A stretch of DNA of 5,348 bases from JADFOB01 sp964651325 (GTDB lineage Bacteria; Planctomycetota; Phycisphaerae; UBA1845). The notes under the pieces were generated by a model. That model saw only the letters and a program-made list of their open reading frames with translations, was not told where the DNA came from and made no database searches. The position numbers and the translations under genes were made by a program. Of the stretch, positions 1 to 5,348 are shown piece by piece (position 1 is the stretch's first letter; each line of letters begins with the position of its first letter). The stretch is taken from contig CAZYXP010000231.1 of NCBI GenBank assembly GCA_964651325.1, positions 1-5,348 of the forward strand, given 5' to 3'.

Positions 1-1247
1 CCGAGGCGATTGCCGCCGTGGTATTGATAGTCGGCCTCGCCGATGACGAACATGCCGGGGACATTGCTGTGGTGATTGCGCGGCGAGCCGGCCACGAGCC
101 CGCCGGTGCTCTCGCATTTCTCGTAATCGACCCACAAACCGCCCATGGAATAGTGAACCGCCGGGAAAATCTTCATGGGGGTGTGGCGCGGGTCGACGCC
201 TTGGAATTTCTCGTAAATCTCGAGGATTCCGTCTAGCTTCTTCTGCGTTTCAGCGGCAAGCTCAGTAACATCCAGATAGACGCACAACTGGCCCGCTTCC
301 ACGCTTAGGTTTTGGTTGACGCAGACATCGAAGATTTCCCGCGTGGCGATGTCTCTGGGAACGAGGTTGCCATACTTGGGATAGCGTTCTTCGAGGAAGT
401 AATACCGCTCGGCCGCCGGAATCGACATGGGATCGCGGTCGTCCTGAGGTTTGCGCGGCACCCAAACGCGACCGCCCTCGCCCCGCGCGCTTTCGCTCAT
501 CAAACGCAGTTTGTCCGTCCCGGGAATCGCCGTTGGATGAACCTGAATGAACTCGCCGTTGGCGTACTTGGCCCCGGCTTTGAGCGCCCGCCCCGCCGCG
601 CCGCCGGTGCAGATCATCGAATTGGTGCTGCGGCCATAGACCAGACCGCACCCGCCGGTGGCCAGGACCACGGCGTCCGCCGCGAAGGAACGCATCTTCA
701 TGGTGAACATGTCTTGCGCGACGACCCCCCGGCAATGGGCTTTCTCGTCGAGAATCGGTCCGAGGAATTCCCAGTATTCAAACTTTTCAACGAGCCCCTC
801 CGTTTCCCAGCGGCGGACCTGCTCATCGAGGGCGTAGAGGAGTTGCTGGCCGGTGGTGGCGCCGGCAAAGGCCGTGCGCTTGTACATCGTTCCGCCGAAG
901 CGGCGCTGATCGAGAAAGCCTTCCGGAGTCCGATTGAACGGCACGCCGAGCCGATCCAGCAGGTCGATGATGTTCGGAGCCCAATCGCACATCTCCTTGA
1001 CCGGCGGCTGGTGTTGCAGGAAATCCCCGCCGTACACCGTGTCGTCGAAGTGTTTCCATTCGGAATCGCCCAGCTGCCGGGTCACTTCGTTGACGGCGTT
1101 GATGCCGCCCTGCGCACAGACGCTGTGGGAGCGCTTCACGGGCACCATGGAGATGAGGTAAACGTGAATGCCCGATTCGGCGAGTTTCATCGTGACGGAC
1201 AGGCCCGCCAGCCCGCCGCCCACTACAACTACATGCTGCTTTGCCAT
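1..1247 (-). CDS. sdhA: Succinate dehydrogenase flavoprotein subunit SdhA, B. subtilis type (3' part cut off by window edge)
   Basis: Catalytic FAD subunit of complex II, which oxidises succinate to fumarate on the cytoplasmic side of the membrane and passes electrons through the iron-sulfur subunit SdhB to SdhC. The window holds 415 codons; family members run to roughly 580-650, so about a third is missing. Visible in order: N-terminal dinucleotide fold VVVVGGGLAGL (6-16); RSHSVCAQGG (39-48), whose His41 is the expected covalent FAD attachment site; the FAD-binding stretch FAGATTGQQLLYALDEQVRR (127-146); HPTAIPG (237-243); SESARGEGG (251-259); VPRDIATREIFD (296-307) with the likely catalytic proton-shuttle Arg298; and HYSMGG (365-370). 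The frame is still open at GGNRL, just before the usual GANSLL motif. The start ATG (1245-1247) puts the Rossmann glycine motif at the normal distance; a weak GGAA lies upstream. It follows sdhC by 73 nt, so one operon is likely. Identity is very secure. Confidence 0.97.
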   Translation of the reverse strand, partial: MAKQHVVVVGGGLAGLSVTMKLAESGIHVYLISMVPVKRSHSVCAQGGINAVNEVTRQLGDSEWKHFDDTVYGGDFLQHQPPVKEMCDWAPNIIDLLDRLGVPFNRTPEGFLDQRRFGGTMYKRTAFAGATTGQQLLYALDEQVRRWETEGLVEKFEYWEFLGPILDEKAHCRGVVAQDMFTMKMRSFAADAVVLATGGCGLVYGRSTNSMICTGGAAGRALKAGAKYANGEFIQVHPTAIPGTDKLRLMSESARGEGGRVWVPRKPQDDRDPMSIPAAERYYFLEERYPKYGNLVPRDIATREIFDVCVNQNLSVEAGQLCVYLDVTELAAETQKKLDGILEIYEKFQGVDPRHTPMKIFPAVHYSMGGLWVDYEKCESTGGLVAGSPRNHHSNVPGMFVIGEADYQYHGGNRL

Positions 1248-1320
1248 TGCTGATTCCAAGAAAAACTCAGTCGTTTGCTTCCGCGGACACGATTTCCTCG
1301 CCCACCGTCCTTCGTGGCCT

Positions 1321-2076
1321 TCAGTCGGGTACCACCAAGCCGGCCGCATGCTGTTCCCCGGCTCCGCCCGTGGCATCCATCGATAGCGTCTTGAATCCGC
1401 GGATAGCCCCAAGACCGACGATGGTCAAAATCACACCAAACACGGCACAGGCGTAACCGGAAACCTGTTGCGTTCGAGGGCGGATCGTAATACCCCAGGT
1501 GATCAGCGATGTCCAAACGCCATTGGCCAGATGGAAAACGCAGGCCACGACGCCCACGGCGTAGACCGGGGCAATCCACCACGCCGCTTGGATGGCTGCG
1601 GCCGTGGTTGCGGCGCCGGTCGGATTTCCGGCTGCATCATGCAACTCAAACGCCCCGCCGCCCAGCTTGTCGCCGAGCCAGTGCATCTGCCAGACGTGGT
1701 ACAGGATAAAAAAGAAGGCGAGTACGCCGGTAGCCCGCTGAACCGTATACCGTATGTTGCTGCCGTACCGGTATTCCTGGGCGTTGGGCTTGGCGGTGAA
1801 GATAATCTGGAAACCGACGATGACGTGGAACAACAGCGGGAGAAAAATCCCCACAATCTCCACCGGCAAAAGGAGCGGACCGAGTGCGTGAATGCGCTCA
1901 ACGTTTTCCTGGAAGAGCTCGCCGGGTTCGCTGCCGACCAAGACAGAGGCGTTGGCGAGCAAGTGAACGCAAAGAAAGACACCGACCGGTACCAGCCCGG
2001 ACAGCGAATGGAGCCGCCTGACCAGGAAGTAATAGCGATCGGACAACGGCTCGCCATTGGTTTGATGATCGACCAC
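1321..2076 (-). CDS. sdhC: Succinate dehydrogenase cytochrome b558 subunit SdhC (five-helix, di-haem)
   Basis: Membrane anchor of complex II that holds two b haems and carries electrons between SdhB and the quinone pool. With the GTG start at 2076 it is 251 residues. It resembles Bacillus SdhC: RRLHSLSGLVPVGVF (20-34), FTAKPNAQEYRYG (93-105) and FHLANGVW (181-188). Five hydrophobic helices lie near 25-46, 67-93, 112-131, 165-194 and 206-227. The four family haem-ligand histidines appear intact at His38, His84, His127 and His182. The loop between helices III and IV is longer than in B. subtilis (55 against about 42 residues between ligands), and there is a short polar C-terminal tail. Start choice: GTG 2076 has GGAG six bases upstream. 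An in-frame GTG at 2139, just after a stop, would add 21 residues but has no good ribosome site; TTG 2046 is a third option. It precedes sdhA by 73 nt. Family is secure, exact start less so. Confidence 0.93.
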   Translation of the reverse strand: MVDHQTNGEPLSDRYYFLVRRLHSLSGLVPVGVFLCVHLLANASVLVGSEPGELFQENVERIHALGPLLLPVEIVGIFLPLLFHVIVGFQIIFTAKPNAQEYRYGSNIRYTVQRATGVLAFFFILYHVWQMHWLGDKLGGGAFELHDAAGNPTGAATTAAAIQAAWWIAPVYAVGVVACVFHLANGVWTSLITWGITIRPRTQQVSGYACAVFGVILTIVGLGAIRGFKTLSMDATGGAGEQHAAGLVVPD

Positions 2077-2082
2077 GGCAAT

Positions 2083-2086
2083 CTCC
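2083..2086 (-). promoter_or_regulatory. Ribosome binding site that decides the sdhC start
   Basis: GGAG on the minus strand (context TCGGAG) ends six bases before the GTG at 2074-2076. The more upstream in-frame GTG at 2137-2139 has no comparable site, so this motif is the reason for preferring the shorter SdhC. The extra 21 residues of the longer form contain nothing recognisable as SdhC. Confidence 0.55.
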
Positions 2087-2175
2087 GAGAAACCTGAATG
2101 CGTCGCGACAAATCGATCGATCGGCTCGGGCCGCGCCACGTGGTCTCACACGCCGACGATCGACGAAACGGGACC

Positions 2176-2203
2176 AGTATAACCTGTTTGCACGAGTCCG
2201 CAA
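2176..2203 (-). promoter_or_regulatory. Candidate sigma-70-like promoter for sdhCA
   Basis: On the minus strand TTGCGG (2203-2198) is followed after 16 bases by TATACT (2181-2176), five of six matches to the -10 consensus and three or four of six to the -35. Transcription would begin near 2169, giving a leader of about 90 nt to the preferred GTG at 2076, or about 30 nt to the alternative GTG at 2139. It lies in non-coding sequence directly upstream of the sdh genes. The call rests on consensus resemblance alone. Confidence 0.4.
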
Positions 2204-2283
2204 TGGAGCAATCGAGGTTCGCCAAACGCCGGGCGCCCTCCGAGCGCAGGCGAAGCCCGTGCCCCTTCCGGAAAGAGGGGTAG

Positions 2284-2328
2284 CCGAGCCAGCATGCCAA
2301 TTGGGCAAACCGATTCCGAGCCGCATGC
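2284..2328. repeat. Imperfect direct repeat CCGAGCC(A)GCATGC, two copies
   Basis: CCGAGCCAGCATGC at 2284-2297 recurs as CCGAGCCGCATGC at 2316-2328: 13 bases shared with a single one-base gap, starts 32 bases apart, about three helical turns. Since GCATGC is itself a palindrome, AGCATGC and GCATGCT also form an inverted pair. The repeat sits about 80-125 bases upstream of the candidate sdhC -35 element. A regulatory role is only a possibility. Confidence 0.5.
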
Positions 2329-2396
2329 TTTAGCTTGCGCGGCCATTCGTACGAGCGCGCCGAAAGAACTCGGCACCGCGCCAGGTCGGGGCGCCG

Positions 2397-2414
2397 CGCG
2401 GGCTGAAGCCCGCG
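2397..2414. repeat. Perfect 8-bp stem hairpin CGCGGGCT-GA-AGCCCGCG
   Basis: Arms 2397-2404 and 2407-2414 pair without mismatch around a two-base centre, so in single-stranded form the innermost pair must open. It lies about 90 bases past the stop of the glutamate synthase-like gene. No run of T follows on either strand, so it is not a standard intrinsic terminator. The sequence looks like a GC-rich interspersed palindromic repeat, but only one copy is present in this window. Confidence 0.6.
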
Positions 2415-2446
2415 GCTCGGGGGATTGAACCCGTCCCTCGGGGGAA

Positions 2447-2495
2447 GCTAGCGTCGGGTGCGCAGAGAAGAGGTCACCAGGCTAGCGGCAGGTGC
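2447..2495. repeat. 15-base direct repeat GCTAGCGKCRGGTGC, two copies
   Basis: GCTAGCGTCGGGTGC at 2447-2461 and GCTAGCGGCAGGTGC at 2481-2495 match at 13 of 15 positions, with starts 34 bases apart. The second copy ends eight bases before the end of the glutamate synthase-like gene. Repeats of this length so close together are unlikely by chance, but their origin (repeat family, duplication or binding sites) cannot be told from one locus. Confidence 0.5.
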
Positions 2496-2503
2496 CTTGA
2501 GTG

Positions 2504-4087
2504 TTATTTGCGAAGAAACGTGTCGCTGCGGGCCAGCTTGAGCCACGACTGATACCGCTCCGGCGGCGCGTTGCCGAGCAAGGCGCCGGGTTCCATGTAT
2601 TTGTATACCTCGGCGTAGTTCTTACACTGCATTTGGGACACACGCCGTTGAATATGCCACGGGCGAAGCTGGTCCGGATGGGTCAGCCCGGCCGCTCCGA
2701 GAATTTCCAGCAGCGCATCGACGGTTTCCTCATGGAAGCACGCGACCCTCATGATCTTGTCGCCCACGACGAGGCCCCGCACCAGAGCCGGGTCTTGCGT
2801 GGCGACGCCCACGGGGCATATGTTGGAATTGCAGCGCCGAGCCTGGATACAGCCCAGGGCAAACATGAACCCCCGGGCGCAATTGCACAAATCCGCCCCG
2901 GCCGCCAAGCGGGCGGCCATGTGGAAGCCCGTGACGATCTTGCCCGAGGCGATAAGGCGGACGCGATCGCGAATCCCAAACCCGGTCAGCACATCGTGAA
3001 CGAACACAAGCCCGTCGGTCAGCGGCGTCCCAACAGAGTTGGAAAACTCGAGCGGCGCGGCGCCTGTACCCCCTTCGGCACCATCAACGGTGATGAAATC
3101 CGGATACGCGTCCCGCTCGATCATGGCCTTGCAAATGCCCAGAAACTCGACGGGACTGCCCACGCATAGTTTGAAGCCCACGGGCTTGCCTCCGCTCAGA
3201 TCGCGCAGCCGCCCCACGAATTCGATGAGCCCGCGCGGTGAGTCGAACGTAGCATGCGCCGGCGGCGAAATCACCGCTTGGCCCAGGGGCACGTGACGAA
3301 TGGTCGCGATCTCCTCCGTGATTTTCGACGCCGGCAGGATTCCCCCGTGCCCCGGTTTGGCGCCTTGAGACAGCTTGATTTCGATCATCTTCACGTTGTC
3401 GAGTCGGGCTCGCTCGGTAAAGAGCCGCTCATCGAATCCGCCGTCCGCGTTGCGACATCCAAAGTAGCCGGTACCAATCTGCCAGACCAGATCACCCCCC
3501 GGCTCAAGATGATACGGACTGATCGATCCTTCGCCCGTGTTGTGGTAGAACCCGCCGCTCTTGGCCCCGCCGTTCAACGCAGCAATGGCCGCGCTGGACA
3601 GCGATCCGAAACTCATCGCGGAAATGTTCAGTAGCGATGCGTGATAGGGTTTCGTGCAGGCGGGACCGCCGATCTTGATCCGCGGCGCTTCGTGCGCGGC
3701 CGCGGTGGCCGCTAGGGAATGGTTGATCCATTCATACCCCACCCGGTAGACGTCTCGCTGGGTGCCGAACGGCAGGGTTTGACGCTGCTGTTTGGCACGC
3801 TGATAGATCACCGAGCGCAATTCCCGATTGAAAGGAACGCCATCAGTGTTGGATTCGATGAAATATTGGTTGATTTCCGGGCGGATCATCTCGAGTAGAT
3901 AGCGAAACCGCCCGATTACCGGAAAATTTCGGATGACCGCATGGCGGGTCTGCAGCGTGTCCCAAACACCAAGGAGAAACAGCGGCCCCAACAGCGCGCA
4001 CAACCAGATGGCCGGCGGCCAGAGCCACGTACCGAGAAAGACGACCGCGAAGACCCCTCCCGAAATAAGGTAGAATGTGCGGATCAT
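2504..4087 (-). CDS. Membrane-anchored FMN-binding glutamate synthase-family protein (stand-alone GltB synthase domain)
   Basis: A 527-residue protein built from two N-terminal membrane segments (about 4-21 and 25-42) and a cytoplasmic synthase domain homologous to the FMN/3Fe-4S part of glutamate synthase, the type represented by B. subtilis YerD. Visible motifs: NISAMSFGSLS (154-164), NTGEGSIS (183-190), KLSQGAKPGHGG (238-249), VDGAEGGTGAAP (334-345) for flavin and substrate binding, SGK (381-383), and a 3Fe-4S cysteine set C413-x5-C419-x4-C424 within GCIQARRC..NICPVGVATQ. The N-terminal glutaminase domain with its catalytic Cys1 and the C-terminal GXGXG domain of full GltB are absent, so it cannot take ammonia from glutamine by the usual route. 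Start ATG 4087 has AAGGAG (4103-4098) ten bases upstream. It follows the glucokinase by 59 nt. Family is secure; substrate and electron partner are unknown. Confidence 0.93.
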   Translation of the reverse strand: MIRTFYLISGGVFAVVFLGTWLWPPAIWLCALLGPLFLLGVWDTLQTRHAVIRNFPVIGRFRYLLEMIRPEINQYFIESNTDGVPFNRELRSVIYQRAKQQRQTLPFGTQRDVYRVGYEWINHSLAATAAAHEAPRIKIGGPACTKPYHASLLNISAMSFGSLSSAAIAALNGGAKSGGFYHNTGEGSISPYHLEPGGDLVWQIGTGYFGCRNADGGFDERLFTERARLDNVKMIEIKLSQGAKPGHGGILPASKITEEIATIRHVPLGQAVISPPAHATFDSPRGLIEFVGRLRDLSGGKPVGFKLCVGSPVEFLGICKAMIERDAYPDFITVDGAEGGTGAAPLEFSNSVGTPLTDGLVFVHDVLTGFGIRDRVRLIASGKIVTGFHMAARLAAGADLCNCARGFMFALGCIQARRCNSNICPVGVATQDPALVRGLVVGDKIMRVACFHEETVDALLEILGAAGLTHPDQLRPWHIQRRVSQMQCKNYAEVYKYMEPGALLGNAPPERYQSWLKLARSDTFLRK

Positions 4088-4097
4088 ACGGTTCCGG

Positions 4098-4103
4098 CTC
4101 CTT
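4098..4103 (-). promoter_or_regulatory. Strong ribosome binding site of the glutamate synthase-like gene
   Basis: AAGGAG on the minus strand, ten bases before the ATG at 4087. It is the strongest Shine-Dalgarno match at any start in the window and supports this ATG, which also places two hydrophobic helices at the N terminus. The 59-nt gap to the upstream glucokinase holds only a weak four-pair GGGC/GCCC stem and no T-tract, consistent with read-through from the glucokinase. Confidence 0.6.
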
Positions 4104-4146
4104 CAGTTGCGTTTGTTTGTGTGGGCCGTAGCGCGCCCATCATACG

Positions 4147-5085
4147 CTACTTGGTAGCCGTCTCAAGAAACCACGCCGCGGCCCCGAAAACGCCGGCATC
4201 TGTGCCCAACGCGGCTCCATCGATCCGTGGAAGATCGCCTGCCATCCGCCATGTGGATTTCTTGAGGCCTGCACGCACGCGATCCAGTAGTACGGCTCCG
4301 GCACCTGATACGCCACCGCCAAGCAAGATCAGTTTGGGATTGGCCACGTGCTGCAGCGTGACACACGCCAGGGCGATGGCTTCGCAGCAGGCGTCCCAAA
4401 TCCGTTGCGCTTCGACGTTGCCTCGCTCGACTTCCGCGACGAGGGCGGGAATCTTCGAAGGATCATTGGGGGCTACCAATCCTGCATCAACGGCTTGTCG
4501 CTCAAGACTCTGTCCACCCGCATAGGCTTCGAGGCACCCGCGCTGGCCGCACGAGCATGGTCGGCCTTGGGGATGCACGATCATGTGGCCGAGTTCGGCG
4601 CCGTGGCCGAACCCGCCTAGAACGAGCCTGCCGCCGATCACAAGGCCGCCGCCGACGCCTGTGCCCAAGGTCAGCAGCGCAAGATCTTGGACGCCCCGCC
4701 CCGCGCCAGTGCGAAACTCTCCGAAACAGGCAGCGCTGGCGTCATTTATGAGGATGGCGGGAAGGCTCAGGCCTTTTGAAATCCGCTGGGTCAGTGGGAA
4801 GTTCTCCCATCCGGGCAGATTGACGGTTCGCAGAATCACCCCGCGCCGGGCATCCAGCGGGCCGGGAGCGGCGATGGCTATGCCGGCGCACGATGTGATC
4901 GGAAAATCGGCGTCGGCGCAGACCTGACGGGCTAGGGCGATGAGCCTATCAATGACGTGATCGGGGCCGCGAACAGCCTGAGTTTCGCATTGGATGGTCG
5001 TTGACTCAAGGGACGGAAACTGTACCAGCCGCGCCTGGATCGTCGTTCCGCCGAGGTCCAATGCAATTACGTGTGTCGAATCCAT
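4147..5085 (-). CDS. ROK-family glucokinase
   Basis: Likely phosphorylates glucose with ATP to glucose 6-phosphate in the cytoplasm, the entry step of glycolysis. At 312 residues it has the usual length of a ROK sugar kinase without the DNA-binding domain of ROK repressors. Seen in order: phosphate-binding DLGGTT (10-15), AAPGPLD (72-78), the NLPGW motif (89-93) typical of glucokinase-like members, IND with the catalytic Asp115, ATP-binding GTGVGGG (141-147), ELGH (164-167), and the ROK zinc centre His167 with C177-x-C179-x4-C184 followed by LEAYAGG (185-191, sugar-contacting Glu186), then LLGGGVSGAG (254-263). All key residues are intact. The start ATG 5085 puts DLGGT at the normal position, with GGGA about eight bases upstream. 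It is first of a possible two-gene unit with the glutamate synthase-like gene. Fructokinase, N-acetylglucosamine kinase or another sugar specificity cannot be excluded. Confidence 0.93.
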   Translation of the reverse strand: MDSTHVIALDLGGTTIQARLVQFPSLESTTIQCETQAVRGPDHVIDRLIALARQVCADADFPITSCAGIAIAAPGPLDARRGVILRTVNLPGWENFPLTQRISKGLSLPAILINDASAACFGEFRTGAGRGVQDLALLTLGTGVGGGLVIGGRLVLGGFGHGAELGHMIVHPQGRPCSCGQRGCLEAYAGGQSLERQAVDAGLVAPNDPSKIPALVAEVERGNVEAQRIWDACCEAIALACVTLQHVANPKLILLGGGVSGAGAVLLDRVRAGLKKSTWRMAGDLPRIDGAALGTDAGVFGAAAWFLETATK

Positions 5086-5180
5086 AGCGATTCCCGAGCC
5101 AACATCAAAAGTCCGATACGCTCACCACGTACTGTGGGTCCATGACACTAACGGCAGCTTCAATGCCGCTATCTTTCCTC

Positions 5181-5195
5181 CAGCCTGCAAGGCTG
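5181..5195. repeat. Small hairpin CAGCCT-GCA-AGGCTG
   Basis: Six perfect pairs (5181-5186 with 5190-5195) around a GCA loop. It shares the nine-base core CCTGCAAGG with the hairpin at 5258-5274, on the far side of the larger hairpin at 5207-5235. No T-tract adjoins it. Confidence 0.6.
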
Positions 5196-5206
5196 AACTG
5201 CAGTAG

Positions 5207-5235
5207 CCGTGGGTCCGCCTCAAGCGGACCCACGG
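5207..5235. repeat. Perfect 12-bp inverted repeat with CTCAA loop
   Basis: CCGTGGGTCCGC (5207-5218) and GCGGACCCACGG (5224-5235) pair over all twelve bases around a five-base loop. It is the strongest hairpin in the window. It lies about 120 bases upstream of the glucokinase start. There is no T-run on either side, so an intrinsic terminator of the usual form is unlikely, though a GC-rich stem of this strength could still stop or stabilise a transcript from the right. It resembles interspersed palindromic repeats of the REP kind, inferred from its form only. Confidence 0.75.
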
Positions 5236-5257
5236 TCACCGAACGACCTACGTCAAT

Positions 5258-5274
5258 CGACCCTGCAAGGGTCG
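5258..5274. repeat. Small hairpin CGACCCT-GCA-AGGGTCG
   Basis: Seven perfect pairs (5258-5264 with 5268-5274) around a GCA loop, with the same CCTGCAAGG core as the hairpin at 5181-5195 but compensating differences further down the stem. On the minus strand it begins two bases after the TAG of a possible upstream gene tail. Confidence 0.6.
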
Positions 5275-5348
5275 GCTAGGCGCCATGGCGTGCGCCAACG
5301 GAAAAGACGACGCCGTCAGGGTCGGGCGGTTGTGGTGGCGCGATCCGG

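Larger units (their letters stand above)
2077..2503. other. Intergenic stretch of 427 bases, repeat-rich, no gene seen
   Basis: This space separates the end of the glutamate synthase-like gene from sdhC. Open frames crossing it on either strand are short, show no recognisable protein and mostly extend out of sdhC in the wrong frame. It contains the candidate sdhC promoter (2176-2203), a near-palindrome CCCCT...AGGGG around TTCCGGAA (2262-2280), an imperfect direct repeat (2284-2328), a perfect 8-bp hairpin (2397-2414), CTCGGGGGA twice (2416-2424 and 2437-2445) and a 15-base repeat pair (2447-2495). No T-tract follows the hairpin on the minus strand, so a classical intrinsic terminator for the upstream gene is not evident. 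The length and repeats suggest that sdhCA is a separate transcription unit. Confidence 0.7.
5086..5348. other. Right-edge non-coding stretch with three hairpins, no gene assigned
   Basis: Between the glucokinase start and the window edge I see no protein I can recognise. On the minus strand a short frame ending in TAG at 5276-5278 (last residues VVFSVGARHGA) could be the tail of an upstream gene, since a hairpin begins two bases after its stop. On the plus strand an ATG at 5285 opens a frame that leaves the window. Neither is supported enough to call. The stretch holds hairpins at 5181-5195, 5207-5235 and 5258-5274, a CGCCATGGCG palindrome at 5281-5290, and a third GTGGGTCC copy at 5134-5141. 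I found no convincing promoter for the glucokinase. Confidence 0.55.

Noticed and set aside
312..1253. 313-codon plus-strand open frame
   Set aside because: It lies entirely antisense to sdhA, whose protein is unmistakable. The plus-strand translation shows no family motifs; long antisense frames are expected opposite GC-rich genes.
1248..1320. Possible terminator or small gene between sdhC and sdhA
   Set aside because: Only 73 bases, with no clear stem-loop followed by T and no ribosome site linked to a short frame; it reads as a simple operon spacer.
1468..2097. 209-codon plus-strand open frame
   Set aside because: Antisense to sdhC, with a charged, low-complexity translation and no recognisable domain.
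1503..2300. 265-codon minus-strand frame overlapping sdhC
   Set aside because: It is the sdhC sequence read in the wrong frame, giving Ser/Arg/Pro-rich protein without membrane pattern or haem histidines.
2421..2436. tRNA T-arm-like sequence GGGTTCAATCCC on the minus strand
   Set aside because: No acceptor stem, D-arm, anticodon arm or CCA end can be fitted around it, and the five-pair T stem fails after three pairs.
2501..3169. 222-codon plus-strand open frame
   Set aside because: Antisense to the glutamate synthase-like gene, whose flavin and iron-sulfur motifs run through the same bases.
3941..4525. 194-codon plus-strand frame spanning the gap between the glutamate synthase-like gene and the glucokinase
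   Set aside because: Antisense to the ends of two well-supported genes, with an Arg/Pro/Ser-rich translation and no motif.
5276..5348. Possible C-terminal tail of an upstream minus-strand gene, or a plus-strand gene starting at 5285
   Set aside because: Each gives only about 20 residues with no recognisable family and they contradict each other; sequence to the right of the window is needed to decide.

Overview
This is a GC-rich bacterial window in which every gene I can support lies on the minus strand, so it reads from right to left. In transcription order it holds a ROK-family glucokinase (5085-4147), a membrane-anchored FMN-binding protein of the glutamate synthase family (4087-2504), a repeat-rich non-coding stretch (2503-2077), a cytochrome b558-type succinate dehydrogenase membrane subunit, sdhC (2076-1321), and the start of the flavoprotein gene sdhA (1247 to the left edge, cut off). 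The many plus-strand open frames look like antisense shadows of these genes.

Organism: the succinate dehydrogenase is the Bacillus/Wolinella-like kind, with one five-helix di-haem subunit followed by an SdhA of the B. subtilis type. Gene order sdhC-sdhA (sdhB expected next, outside the window) with high GC, long intergenic spaces and many small hairpin repeats between genes would fit Planctomycetota or a similar environmental phylum. This is inference: no rRNA or other marker is present.

Region by region: 5086-5348 contains no gene I can assign. It carries a perfect 12-bp hairpin flanked by two smaller hairpins that share the core CCTGCAAGG. The glucokinase and the glutamate synthase-like gene are 59 nt apart with no terminator-like structure between them, and the second has a strong AAGGAG ribosome site, so co-transcription is plausible. 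The 2077-2503 stretch holds a plausible sdhC promoter, a perfect 8-bp hairpin and several short direct repeats. sdhC and sdhA are 73 nt apart and should form one operon.

Together: glucokinase would feed sugar into glycolysis, and SdhCA(B) would oxidise succinate and pass electrons through two b haems to the quinone pool. The glutamate synthase-like protein keeps the FMN/3Fe-4S synthase core but has no glutaminase domain, so its reaction is not settled. Nothing here is clearly a new system. The items most worth a second look are the hairpin families in the two intergenic stretches and the function of the anchored GltB-like protein.
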